This document shows, in pieces, positions 46,552 through 55,517 of a stretch of 64,000 nt of DNA. How positions within the stretch are numbered: the stretch's first letter is position 1; each line of letters begins with the position of its first letter. The DNA lies in the NCBI GenBank assembly GCA_016235595.1, contig JACRJX010000029.1, positions 372,001 to 436,000 on the forward strand, in the 5' to 3' direction. A model generated the notes under the pieces. That model was not told the DNA's origin, did not search any database, and saw only the letters and a program-made list of their open reading frames with translations. A program made the position numbers and the translations under genes. The stretch comes from Verrucomicrobiota bacterium (GTDB lineage: Bacteria; Verrucomicrobiota; Verrucomicrobiia; CAIQCK01).

Positions 46552-49106
46552 GTGTGCTTGATCGTTCTGCGGAAAATTTCCGAATTTCGCTCAAGTTCCT
46601 CGAACGTCCCGGCGGCCATCAACCGGCCACCGTCCATCAGCCTGATCTCGTCGGCGGCTCGAATGAACTCCACGTCATGGCTGACGGCGATGACGATCCG
46701 CTCTTTCTTCCACTCCTTCAACAACGCCGCCACGGCCGCGCGACTGGCGGGATCCAGCGCCGAGGTTGGCTCGTCCACGATCAACACGGGCGTGCGCCGC
46801 AGCAGGGTACGACAGAGGGCCACAAGCTGGCCCTGGCCGCCGGAGAGATTGCCTCCGAGCCGGCCAATATTGAATTCAAGGCCCAGTTGCGTGAACGTAT
46901 CTCTCAGGCCTTCCTGCCCGACAAAGTCCAGCATGGTCTGATCCACCAACCGGCTGCTGCGGCTGTTACGAACGTCCACAACGCCGAAGAGAAGATTCTC
47001 GCGCCACGTAAGGTGCGGATGCACGCGGTCACCGGCATACTGCAGGCACGCATCGCCGAGCATTTGTTTCAAATCCTCCACCTCTGTTGCGAAGAGCTGC
47101 CGGCTCTCGGGCTTGAGCAGACTGGCCGTCTGATTATCGTCGGTCATCTCGGCCAATGAAGCCGTCAGCGCCACGATGCACAGGGACAACGCCTGGTCGG
47201 GAGATAACGAGGTTTGCTGGGTGGCTCCCAAGTTTGAAGAGCGCAGATGCCAGAGAACCTCATCGAGGGGATACGGGGACAGTTGCAAGTAGACGTGATA
47301 GTTGGAGATGCCAAGAAGCTGACGGTTCCCTTCGAGGAGTTTGCGTGCCTGCGCGACCAGTGCGTTGCCGAGCGGCGTCTGCGGCAGCGATTGCAGTTTT
47401 CGCCTTCCCGACTTGTCGAGCAACAACCCGACTGCCCGTTCGCGGTCACACCGTCCGGCAAGCAGGCTCTCCAGCAACCAGTGTCCACCGTCGGCGTGGC
47501 CGTCCTCATACGGCTGGACGACAATCTCGCAAGCCTCGCGCAGCCGTTCGCGCAGACGATGCCTCGCCGCCACGATAGCCGGCGCGATGGCCGCGTGGCC
47601 GGGCGACATCCCGGGTGACATGTCGAGCGCTTTCAGTCTGCAAATGCGGCCCAAGCCGGTCCGCTCAATCACATCCATGTCTTCCGCGGCCAGCGGAGCG
47701 CCTTCGACTGCGGCGCTGTCGTCGGCGGGCCTGCCGAAGAAAATATTCTGGCGGATGCTCGCATCGAGCAGCGCGAGGGATTGTGGCATGAGCGAGAAGA
47801 TCGCCGCGCGATCGGTGCCTGTCATCGCGTCAAGCGATGCCTGTCCATAGCGGATGGAGCCCGCCTGCGGTTTCAGACGACCGAGCAAGAGCTTTAGCAA
47901 CGTGGATTTTCCCGATCCGGCGCCTCCGACGATGGCGATCCACCGGCCGGGCGAGAAGCTGGCGGTCACATCCACCACACCGCCCTGCTGGGTTCCGTCG
48001 GGGTTGGTGTATCGGCAGGTTGTGCCCTCGATGTCAATGGCGGCCGCCGGTCCGGTTGATGCGGCTGTCACAGGACCACCGCTCACGGTTTCCTGCGCCT
48101 CGTATTCCAGCAAGCGCCCCATGCTGACCCTCGCGATTTGAAACTCGAGCCGGAGGAAAACCAGTTCGGATGCCTCCTGGAACAACTCCGGCAGAGCCCA
48201 GACCACCACGGGCACAAGAGCGAGCGCGGCGCTGGCGTTGCCGGTCTTGCGCATGTAGACGACGACGAGAATCATCGCAACAAACGCGAGCAAATAGGCA
48301 ATGACGTTGGCCAGCCGCAGGCTGCTGTTCAGCCGGACATACTTCAAGAACGTCTCGCTTCGCGTGCCCAGCAAGCCCGTGAAGTGATGCCGGATCTTCT
48401 GGTAAAGATGCCCCACCTGAACCTCCGGCGCAGCCCGCAGAAAATCCTCGAAGCGGGATTTGATCCGGTCATCCTGCTCGAGGTAATGTTCGTCCATCTG
48501 CTTCACCGGTCGCGTCGCGCGCAGGGTCCACAGCGCGCCGGCGACGCAAGCCACCGCCCCCACGGCGGCCAGCCGCCAATCCCGGAGGCTGAAGAAAACA
48601 AGATTGCCTGCCAGCAGCAACACGCTCCACCAAACCTTCATCATGTTGGGTCGCCGGTCGCTGACACGGTAAAGGTCCACGGCCAGCCTGTTGACCGTCT
48701 CAGCGGGCGAATGCCGGCTGAAAAACGAATCGTCCTTGTTCAGGAGGTTCAGCAGGATTTCCGTCTCCAAATCATCTCGTGAACGGATGCCGAGCCGGCC
48801 CGTCGCGTAGGTTTTCCAATACTCCAGGGCGCCTGAAACCAATCGGACCGTGACAAAAGACACCAAGGCCAGCAGCGGCAAACCGAGTTGGAGGTGAACC
48901 GAAAGTTTCTTCAGCAGTGCGATTGCACCCGTGCCGCTACTCTCCGATTCCCCGCTTGCACCGAGCGACAACGTCAGGAGGCCCAGCAGATCGTTTTGCG
49001 CATACGTCAGAGCAGAGGCGAGCGCGCCGACCACCGCAAGTTCGACGAGGTAGCCGCGGTAGTGCGGATGCCACAGTGTAAACCAGGAATCGAGGCGCGA
49101 TCTCAT
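46548..49106 (-). CDS. ABC exporter with an insertion-split nucleotide-binding domain
   Basis: An 852-residue half-exporter: membrane domain (residues about 20-330, up to six helices) fused to a nucleotide-binding domain. The start at 49106 is chosen because ATG overlaps the radical SAM stop as TGATG. Walker A GGAGSGKST lies at about 394-402 and the Q-loop LMPQSLALLD at about 439-448. The signature LSGGQGQ appears only at about 755, after roughly 245 extra residues (459-704). Walker B VLIVDEPTSALD (about 774-785) and the switch His (VSHD) follow. Two separate ENxxFG-like segments (QNIFFG at 453, ENLLFG at 703) flank the insert, as if two ATPase domains had been merged. No C39 peptidase domain is present. 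It likely exports the product of this locus. Confidence 0.87.
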   Translation of the reverse strand: MRSRLDSWFTLWHPHYRGYLVELAVVGALASALTYAQNDLLGLLTLSLGASGESESSGTGAIALLKKLSVHLQLGLPLLALVSFVTVRLVSGALEYWKTYATGRLGIRSRDDLETEILLNLLNKDDSFFSRHSPAETVNRLAVDLYRVSDRRPNMMKVWWSVLLLAGNLVFFSLRDWRLAAVGAVACVAGALWTLRATRPVKQMDEHYLEQDDRIKSRFEDFLRAAPEVQVGHLYQKIRHHFTGLLGTRSETFLKYVRLNSSLRLANVIAYLLAFVAMILVVVYMRKTGNASAALALVPVVVWALPELFQEASELVFLRLEFQIARVSMGRLLEYEAQETVSGGPVTAASTGPAAAIDIEGTTCRYTNPDGTQQGGVVDVTASFSPGRWIAIVGGAGSGKSTLLKLLLGRLKPQAGSIRYGQASLDAMTGTDRAAIFSLMPQSLALLDASIRQNIFFGRPADDSAAVEGAPLAAEDMDVIERTGLGRICRLKALDMSPGMSPGHAAIAPAIVAARHRLRERLREACEIVVQPYEDGHADGGHWLLESLLAGRCDRERAVGLLLDKSGRRKLQSLPQTPLGNALVAQARKLLEGNRQLLGISNYHVYLQLSPYPLDEVLWHLRSSNLGATQQTSLSPDQALSLCIVALTASLAEMTDDNQTASLLKPESRQLFATEVEDLKQMLGDACLQYAGDRVHPHLTWRENLLFGVVDVRNSRSSRLVDQTMLDFVGQEGLRDTFTQLGLEFNIGRLGGNLSGGQGQLVALCRTLLRRTPVLIVDEPTSALDPASRAAVAALLKEWKKERIVIAVSHDVEFIRAADEIRLMDGGRLMAAGTFEELERNSEIFRRTIKHT

Positions 49107-50506
49107 CAGGCGGGCACCGCCTCCCTGCCGGTCAACTCGACGATCGCAGACCCGCGGTGGGGGCTGCGGTCGAGGTTGTTGATTGCCCACTCGCGAATGC
49201 GGTCTTTGATCTCCAGAAGATGGCCTTCACAATAGCGCATCGCTTCAAGCTGCCGCGGCTGGACTCGCCGGATGTGGGGACAGCCGCCGCTGCATTCCGC
49301 CAGAATCGGGCATCGGACGCATCGAGGATCCTGTGACCAGTCATAGAGCAGCCACGGCATCAGATTGTCGAGCCTTACGGGACTGCCCGGTTCGATGGAC
49401 CCGTAAGCCCGCTCCGCCATGCCCACGTCCTCGGTGCACTTGAAGAGCCGGCCGTCCGGACCAATCACCATACTGAAGCGATCCGTGGCGATGCATCCAA
49501 CCTGCGATGGCCGGAAATCGGCCTGCACCGGCAGGCCCAACGCCCGCGCCTTTTGCCGCTCCCGCGCCGCGATTCGGGCGTAGGCCGGGTACGTCATGGC
49601 TGCGAAGTGGCCGTCGCGCCCGCCACATTCCGGGCCAAACACATAGGCGAAAAAAAGAGCCTGAAGATGGCGGTGCAGCCCGCGCTGGCGCAACTGTTCG
49701 TATAGCGCATCGAAACCGGCTTTGTCATCGCGGACGATGTTGATGCGCAGATACACCGGCAACCGTTGCGCGGCCAGCGCGAGATTGTCCAACACACGTC
49801 CCGCAGTTTCACGGCCCTGCCGGTCGCGCTTTTCCGAGGCAGGGATGTCCACGGTCACTTGGATGAATTTCAGGCGGCACTTCTGGAGCTGGCGGACGAC
49901 GTTCCGATTCAACAGCATCCCATTGGTGACCAGAACCGCCGAGAACATCACGCCGGCCTGATCGCATGCCGGGATCAGCCGCGCGCTGATTCGGGCAATG
50001 GTTTCGGCGGTCAGCAGCGGCTCGCCGCCAAACCAACTCATCTCCAGCGCCCGTTTGCCCTGTGCGGACATGGCAATGTGACGAACAATCTCCTCTTCAC
50101 GGTCGCTCGGCATCATCTTGCCGTGCTTTGCCGCTTGGACGCCGCTTTCAAAGCAGTAGCGGCAGCTCAGGTTGCAGGCCAGCGTGGGCAGGACGGTCAC
50201 CACCAGCTTCTTGTCACTGAAACGGGCTGTCTGGTCGCGCAACCGGAACAAATCAAGTTCGTTGACCGTCTTGGAAATCAGCAACCCCTTCGAGCACAGT
50301 GTGCCCAGGATATCGGAGGCAGCATGGGGACGTGCATGGACCTCGCAACCAGCCTTCAAATAACGCCGCCATACCGGGGCGGGGACGACAATCAAGGCGC
50401 CGCTGAGGCTGTTGAACACCGCCTTGCGGCCGCGAGGAATATCCACCGCCATGTTAAATCGCGACGGAACCCATGCATCTGCGGACGATTCAAGCCCCTT
50501 GCTCAT
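49106..50506 (-). CDS. Radical SAM/SPASM peptide-maturase-like protein 1
   Basis: A 466-residue radical SAM enzyme. An N-terminal domain (about residues 1-95, with FNSLSGALIVVPAPVWRRYL) resembles the extra domain of peptide-modifying SPASM proteins. Cluster motif CNLSCRYC has its cysteines at 111, 115 and 118. SWFGGEPLL is the SAM-binding GGE motif. The C-terminal SPASM domain has the full seven-cysteine set (about 338, 357, 396, 399, 405, 409, 426) for two more [4Fe-4S] clusters. It lies 130 bases after small-protein gene 1 and overlaps the ABC exporter start by one base. By family it should modify a peptide, most simply that neighbour; the reaction (thioether, C-C crosslink, other) cannot be told. 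Confidence 0.88.
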   Translation of the reverse strand: MSKGLESSADAWVPSRFNMAVDIPRGRKAVFNSLSGALIVVPAPVWRRYLKAGCEVHARPHAASDILGTLCSKGLLISKTVNELDLFRLRDQTARFSDKKLVVTVLPTLACNLSCRYCFESGVQAAKHGKMMPSDREEEIVRHIAMSAQGKRALEMSWFGGEPLLTAETIARISARLIPACDQAGVMFSAVLVTNGMLLNRNVVRQLQKCRLKFIQVTVDIPASEKRDRQGRETAGRVLDNLALAAQRLPVYLRINIVRDDKAGFDALYEQLRQRGLHRHLQALFFAYVFGPECGGRDGHFAAMTYPAYARIAARERQKARALGLPVQADFRPSQVGCIATDRFSMVIGPDGRLFKCTEDVGMAERAYGSIEPGSPVRLDNLMPWLLYDWSQDPRCVRCPILAECSGGCPHIRRVQPRQLEAMRYCEGHLLEIKDRIREWAINNLDRSPHRGSAIVELTGREAVPA

Positions 50507-50636
50507 CGTGCAGTTCCTGCCAACAACCCATCATTTCGTGGACGGTCGCGCCCGCCATGCTCGAACCGCGCCCGGTCGCGCGCCATCCCTGACAGAGTGG
50601 CGTCGTGCTTCGAACGCCGTTCTGTTCAACTCACGA

Positions 50637-50882
50637 TCAGCCGCGCACGCCACCAATCGCGCTCGGAGTACGCACTTCGAACTTATGCTTCAAAGAGTGG
50701 AGGTAGCATTGCGCTGAAACCTCATCGGTTGCGACAGCGCTGAGCACCTTGGCCACATCCTTGATCGAAAGCTTCTTCTTTCCCTTCAAGACCGTTCCTT
50801 CGGGGAATACCAACGTGACACAGTTGGATCCATCCGCGACCACCTTGACTGATGCAGCTTTCTTGACGGTCTTTTTGCTCAT
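50637..50882 (-). CDS. Candidate precursor peptide 1 (Lys-rich, IGGVRG ending)
   Basis: An 81-residue basic protein of a family I do not recognise. Features: Lys-rich N-terminus (MSKKTVKKAASVKVV), Cys at 21 and 59, a central SIKDVAKVL helix-like stretch, and the C-terminus TPSAIGGVRG. AAGGA lies 11 bases upstream of the ATG. It has a close paralogue at 53733-53990: 62 of 72 aligned residues are identical, and seven of the ten changes are in the last 25 residues. Each copy neighbours a radical SAM/SPASM gene, the arrangement of RiPP precursor and maturase. That it is a precursor is an inference. Alternatives are a small binding or regulatory protein. Confidence 0.72.
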   Translation of the reverse strand: MSKKTVKKAASVKVVADGSNCVTLVFPEGTVLKGKKKLSIKDVAKVLSAVATDEVSAQCYLHSLKHKFEVRTPSAIGGVRG

Positions 50883-51126
50883 AGTTTGTATTCCTTCAAG
50901 ACTGACTTCGCTACACTCGGTAACCTGAGGACGGGGCGTATAGCCGGCAGACCCCGGCGTTGTTATACGTTACTGCATCCAGCCACTACGCTGAGGCCCA
51001 TCGCGCGTCAAGCAGTAAGTGGCAAAGTGCGAACACGACCTGCGTGCAAGAACACGGGAACATTCTACTTGAAGCGACCCCTCGCTAGGCTAGCATCGGG
51101 GCGGCGGCCAAAAAAAGAGTCATGGA
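50883..51126. other. Divergent promoter region of the radical SAM locus
   Basis: A 244-base gap between small-protein gene 1 (minus) and the FkbM methyltransferase gene (plus). It must hold both promoters if the two arms are transcribed separately. I see no strong palindrome and no gene with a credible start; an overlapping plus-strand open frame from 50886 runs into the FkbM gene in another frame and is probably spurious. Confidence 0.4.
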
Positions 51127-51867
51127 ATGAAGCGTACTCATCAATTGAAGTTGGATTCGAAGAATTACTTTCGCCTCTCCAACGGACTCCTGCTGGCGGC
51201 TCCGCCGGAAGTCCCCTTCCGGGACATGTTCGCCGAGGTGGTCAACTCCCGGTGTTATCTGCCTTCGGCTGAATTTCGAATCAAGCCGGGGAATACCGTG
51301 CTTGATATCGGAGCCAACGTCGGGCTGTTCTCGATTTGGGTGGCATCGAGAGTTCCTTCGGCGCGGATTCTTGCGTTCGAGGCCGCGTCTGACAATTTTC
51401 TGGCGCTGGCTGAGAATGTCCGGAGCAATCACTTCAAAGGCATCTCGGCCCACCACTATGCGGTCTCGGATGGCCGCAGCAAGCACGTGACCCTCTACCG
51501 TGGGTTCCACGGCGGGATTCATTCCATCCGGCCGGAATACCGGAATTGGAATTCCTCGACGGGAAGACCGCGCAGGACTGAGAGGGTTCGCGCGATTACG
51601 CTGGAACAGATCTTCACCCGGTTCAGGATAAAGCAGGTGGATTTTCTGAAGCTCGATTGCGAAGGCGCTGAATACGACATCCTGCTTTCCGCGCCCGGTG
51701 GAGTTCTCTCCCGGATACGAAGAATCGTTGGCGAATACCACGACCTCGGCGCGAAACGGCACGGGGGCGTTTTGAAGGAGTTCCTGGCGAGACACGGATT
51801 CCGAACCCGGTTCATTGCCGCAGGGCCGGATATGCCATGGGGAATGTTCGTTGCGACTTCCCGGTAG
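51127..51867 (+). CDS. FkbM-family methyltransferase
   Basis: A 246-residue SAM-dependent methyltransferase. The motif VLDIGANVGLFSIWVA (about residues 58-73), the acidic ILAFEAASDN and the FkbM signature VDFLKLDCEGAEYDIL (about 173-188) are intact. FkbM enzymes usually O-methylate sugars, polyketides or peptides. It is first in a two-gene plus-strand unit with the radical SAM gene 24 bases downstream, divergent from small-protein gene 1. It could tailor the peptide or another compound made by the locus. Confidence 0.87.
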   Translation: MKRTHQLKLDSKNYFRLSNGLLLAAPPEVPFRDMFAEVVNSRCYLPSAEFRIKPGNTVLDIGANVGLFSIWVASRVPSARILAFEAASDNFLALAENVRSNHFKGISAHHYAVSDGRSKHVTLYRGFHGGIHSIRPEYRNWNSSTGRPRRTERVRAITLEQIFTRFRIKQVDFLKLDCEGAEYDILLSAPGGVLSRIRRIVGEYHDLGAKRHGGVLKEFLARHGFRTRFIAAGPDMPWGMFVATSR

Positions 51868-51891
51868 GTCTCTGCGTCAGCCGAAGAAACC

Positions 51892-53655
51892 ATGATCCAG
51901 TCAATCGTATTGCCGGGCCGGTTTCCGACGACCTTCTATGCCTATCCGGAATTCACCCTCCTGAACCGAAGAATTCAGGACGAAGTCCGGTTTGAAAACC
52001 TCAATCTGCTTTTCTGGGATTATCTTCTCTCCCCCGACTTCATTGGATTCCTGAGAAAACACCTCGGCAGAACAGCCTCCCCGCAGATCAAGTTTCTGAC
52101 AACCGTTGTTGACTCCGGTGTCATCGCCACGCTCCAAGACCGAAAACTTTTTTATGACCCGGAGCGATACCTGGCAGCCATCTCCAGCCTCGGCGGATAT
52201 TTGGCCGTGGCCAGCAATCTCTTGAGGCAATTTAGTGACGGAAACCTGCAGGAGCTGTCGATCTACGGTCTGTGCTACGAACCACGGCGTTCTCTCAAAA
52301 AAATTCTGGCCTACGCCCGGAGTGATCGGAATCCGATCATGGATTTCTACCGGGCACGCTCGAAGACGATCCGGAAGATATTCGACGCAGACATCGTTAG
52401 CGCGGTGACCTACAGCTACACTGATATTGTGCATCTCGGCATCCTGAGTGACCGATTCCGGCGGCCCGGCGCCACCGTGCTCATTCATGGCCATAGTTGG
52501 GAGAACAACGCGATTGACTGCCTGATCGAACATAGCGGTCAGTATGCGGATGTCCTCCGGCAGATTGACGGCGTCGTAGTCGCGGAGGAAGGTCTGGCAG
52601 AGACGTTCAACCAACTGGCCGAAGGGGAGGCGGGGATGAGGGTTGAGAACCTCCATCGTTTTGGCGGGAAGGGCGTATTCGGTGGCGGCAAGCAGCATCA
52701 CCGAAGCAACACCGTTGATGATCTGGATTTCGTGCGCCTGCGCCAAGAGGCGGATCGCCAACGCTCCCATATATTCTCCCCCGAACTGGTGACCCTGTAT
52801 CGGCTCTCTTCCCGGGGTTGCTATTGGAACCAATGCGCCTTCTGCCGGCATAACAGCCGACATCGCGGGCGGTCCGGCGATTTGGACAGGGAACCCGACG
52901 ATCCGACGAAGTGGACCGCCAGCCTGCGGCAGCTTTCAAAGATCTCCCCGATTCTCATCTTCTGCGATCAGGGAATTGACCCGGAAGCCGCAACGTCGTT
53001 GGCGGCCATCGTCTCGGATGCCGGCATTAAAGTCAAGTGGTCACTTCGGACCCGGATTGATACTCGATGGGATGCCCGCCGCATCGCGGCAGTGGCGGAC
53101 GGAGGATGCGCCGAACTGATCTTCGGTCTGGAGTCCGTCAACGACGCCACCCTGCGGCGGATGAACAAGACCCCGTTGACTGGGAAGATTTATCGTTCAC
53201 TGGCAAAGCAGATCCATCGCGATTCCGCGGCGCGCGGCATTTACAACCACTACTGCATGATCTACGGCTACCCGGGTGAGACGTTTGAAGAATGCCGGCG
53301 AACGCTCAACTTCCTTGGGGATCTGGTTCGGAACGTTCCCAAGACAACCTTCAGTCTGAACCGTTTCCAACTTCTCTACAGGTCAGACGTTTTTAACTCC
53401 CCGGACGCCTTTGGAATCCGTTCGGTGACCAGGGAGTCGTGCTTGTCCAACAGGTTCAGATATGACGAGCCCAAGAGCAAACGCAGCATCGAGCGGGTGG
53501 AGAACGGACTCGCCGACTTCCATCGAGCCATCGGCTATCGGGAAGATATTCTCGCAAATCGGATACTCATGCAGACGCTGCCCGCTTTCGTCAACGATAG
53601 CGGCCATGCGCCGTTGCTCAAGGCCGGCCATGCAGGAAACCCCTTCATGGCATAA
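51892..53655 (+). CDS. Radical SAM protein with B12-binding-like N-terminus
   Basis: A 587-residue protein. Residues about 1-290 resemble the N-terminal part of cobalamin-binding radical SAM enzymes (DADIVSAVTYSYTDIVHLGILSDRF, ATVLIHGHSWENN), but the canonical DxHxxG is absent; the nearest match is DIVHLG. The radical SAM core starts at SSRGCYWNQCAFC with cysteines at 310, 315 and 318, a Cx4CxxC spacing instead of CxxxCxxC. Later parts AELIFGLESVNDATLRRMNK and YCMIYGYPGET are typical of the Elp3/MiaB-like barrel. Related proteins include RiPP-maturing C-methyltransferases. It probably works with the adjacent FkbM enzyme; the substrate is unknown. Confidence 0.82.
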   Translation: MIQSIVLPGRFPTTFYAYPEFTLLNRRIQDEVRFENLNLLFWDYLLSPDFIGFLRKHLGRTASPQIKFLTTVVDSGVIATLQDRKLFYDPERYLAAISSLGGYLAVASNLLRQFSDGNLQELSIYGLCYEPRRSLKKILAYARSDRNPIMDFYRARSKTIRKIFDADIVSAVTYSYTDIVHLGILSDRFRRPGATVLIHGHSWENNAIDCLIEHSGQYADVLRQIDGVVVAEEGLAETFNQLAEGEAGMRVENLHRFGGKGVFGGGKQHHRSNTVDDLDFVRLRQEADRQRSHIFSPELVTLYRLSSRGCYWNQCAFCRHNSRHRGRSGDLDREPDDPTKWTASLRQLSKISPILIFCDQGIDPEAATSLAAIVSDAGIKVKWSLRTRIDTRWDARRIAAVADGGCAELIFGLESVNDATLRRMNKTPLTGKIYRSLAKQIHRDSAARGIYNHYCMIYGYPGETFEECRRTLNFLGDLVRNVPKTTFSLNRFQLLYRSDVFNSPDAFGIRSVTRESCLSNRFRYDEPKSKRSIERVENGLADFHRAIGYREDILANRILMQTLPAFVNDSGHAPLLKAGHAGNPFMA

Positions 53656-53732
53656 CCAAATGCGAGGGCAGGAGACACCCTGCTTTAGATGCCATCACTG
53701 CGCGGGACGATGTCGTCCTGTTCAACCCTCAA

Positions 53733-53990
53733 TCAACCGCGCACACCACCGATCGCGGTCGGGGTGCGCACTTCGATCCTGTGCCTGAAAGCGTGGAGAT
53801 AGCACTGTCCTGAAACCTCGCCGGTTTCCACGGCGCTCAGCACCTTGGCCACGTCTTTGATCGAGAGCTTCTTCTTGCCCTTCAGGACTGGTCCCTCGGG
53901 GAAAACCAGCGTGACACAGTTTGACCCATCCGCGACGACCTTGACTGATGCAGTTCTCTTGGTGGTCTTCTTGGTTGTCTTCTTGCTCAT
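53733..53990 (-). CDS. Candidate precursor peptide 2 (Lys-rich, IGGVRG ending)
   Basis: An 85-residue paralogue of the protein at 50637. The N-terminal tail is four residues longer (MSKKTTKKTTKRTA) and Cys are at 25 and 63. Differences cluster near the C-terminus (HAFRHRIEV against HSLKHKFEV), while the final AIGGVRG is identical. Similarity continues about 20 bases past the stop codons (both followed on the minus strand by GTTGAACAG), so the copies arose by a fairly recent duplication. It lies 99 bases downstream of radical SAM protein 2 on the same strand and is convergent with the B12-like radical SAM gene. Conserved leader plus variable C-terminus is what a precursor family would show. 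Confidence 0.72.
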   Translation of the reverse strand: MSKKTTKKTTKRTASVKVVADGSNCVTLVFPEGPVLKGKKKLSIKDVAKVLSAVETGEVSGQCYLHAFRHRIEVRTPTAIGGVRG

Positions 53991-54089
53991 CTTCTCAACC
54001 GTCCTTCCTGCCGCGTTTTGCTCCGGCCCTTGTTACCGAATCAGCAGGGCCAACTTAACACCGATCATTGCAGCGCGCAACGTGGTCCC

Positions 54090-55373
54090 TCACGCGACGG
54101 ACCCGTCACTGAAGAGCATTTGAATCGACTCCAGGCACTTCGGGTAAGACTGCCGCAACAGTCGATAGGTGATCGCTGCGCGCGCGAATCGCGCCCGCAT
54201 CAGGTCACACCAAAGTCTCTGGGTGACGGTGCTCCGTCCAGACGGCATGAGCGCGCACTTCTGGCATTGAAACGAACAACCGCCGCCACACCAGTCGTAG
54301 GCCCAGCACCGCGCGCATTCGGAATCCGGCGATGGTGCGGGCCGGGAAACGTTCAGCGGCGCTGCCGGGTCGATCGTGGCACAATTGCCAAGCGTCGGGA
54401 CGGAGGGGTGGCCGTAGAGCCGCGGGCATGGGTAGATGTCGCCGCGCGCGCCGATGCAGATCTCATACAACCCGCATGTGCACAGGCCTTTGGGTCCTTC
54501 GGGTTGCGAGGCGACAAGGTAAGCGAAGCCCATGTCCACCTCCGGATGTCCATTGATGGCAGACTGGAGATAATACCTGTAGAACTTCTCATGCCCTTGC
54601 ATCAACCTGCGCACGGCTGACGCAGGCCAAACCCTCTTTCGGCCTTCACTGTCGCTGAGGTGAAGAAACTTGATGCGGCGAAATCCTGCTGCCTTCAGGT
54701 TTTCCGCAATCCCGGTCATGTTTACGTTGCCGGGCGTAAGTACGACCTGCGCATCCACCCTGGCTTTTGGGCTGGCCGCGCGCAACAACTCCAGTCCGCC
54801 AAGCGTCGCCTGATGCGAGCCGGCTCCGTTGGGATAACGCCGGTATCGATCGTGGTCCTGCCGGGACCCGTCGATGCTGATCTGCACGGTGATATCATCG
54901 GCAACCAGTTCCCTCGCCAGCTCTGGCGTGATCAACGTGCCGTTGGTAATGACGTTGAAGTAAGGATCCTTCCCTTTGGCGCTGCCTTCCCTGCGGAGGG
55001 TTTCGAGAAGGAACCGGCCTGTCTTCCAATTCACGAGCGGCTCGCCGCCGAAAAACGAGATCACCGGCTTGGAGCCAGGAACCCGAAGGATGTAATCGGC
55101 AATCTGCCGCGCTGTCGTCAAATCCATGTCCTGCCGCCGCGCGCTGTTGGCTGCATCGAAACAATAGGTGCATGCGAGGTTGCAACGGTCTGAGAGCCGC
55201 ACGACGAAGCACTGCGGCCATGATTGAGAACGGCTGTCACACGCATGCGCCTTTTGTCGGGGGCGTTCGCCTTTCCGAATCTGGAAGAACAACTCCTCCG
55301 GCCGTGTCGCGGCGAAACCGATGACGGCTTCGCTCAACTTCCCGACGCCTTTGCTTGCGCCTGTCTTTGACAT
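54090..55373 (-). CDS. Radical SAM/SPASM peptide-maturase-like protein 2
   Basis: A 427-residue radical SAM enzyme only distantly similar to the one at 49106. Cluster motif CNLACTYC with cysteines at 64, 68 and 71; SAM-binding ISFFGGEPLVNW; radical-SAM strand ITVQISIDGS. The C-terminal SPASM region is very cysteine-rich (298, 300, 306, 316, 353, 356, 362, 366, 370, 373 and 389), including CARCWAYDWCGGGCSFQC. It lacks the long N-terminal domain seen in protein 1. It is followed by small-protein gene 2. By family it should modify a peptide or protein, possibly maturing a different residue from protein 1. Confidence 0.88.
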   Translation of the reverse strand: MSKTGASKGVGKLSEAVIGFAATRPEELFFQIRKGERPRQKAHACDSRSQSWPQCFVVRLSDRCNLACTYCFDAANSARRQDMDLTTARQIADYILRVPGSKPVISFFGGEPLVNWKTGRFLLETLRREGSAKGKDPYFNVITNGTLITPELARELVADDITVQISIDGSRQDHDRYRRYPNGAGSHQATLGGLELLRAASPKARVDAQVVLTPGNVNMTGIAENLKAAGFRRIKFLHLSDSEGRKRVWPASAVRRLMQGHEKFYRYYLQSAINGHPEVDMGFAYLVASQPEGPKGLCTCGLYEICIGARGDIYPCPRLYGHPSVPTLGNCATIDPAAPLNVSRPAPSPDSECARCWAYDWCGGGCSFQCQKCALMPSGRSTVTQRLWCDLMRARFARAAITYRLLRQSYPKCLESIQMLFSDGSVA

Positions 55374-55517
55374 CGTGTGCGATGAGAGTCTGCGCAGCCC
55401 GGGGTGTCAACCGGAAACTCCCGGCCATGAATCTTCCACGCGAACCCTCACGCCGATAGAAAGTGGTTGTCGCTGCCCGACGGGAGGCGCAGTATTGCCT
55501 CTGAAAGGCTTGGCTCT

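Noticed and set aside
50886..51272. 128-codon plus-strand frame across the divergent promoter
   Set aside because: Runs into the FkbM gene in a different frame and has an Arg-rich, motif-free translation.
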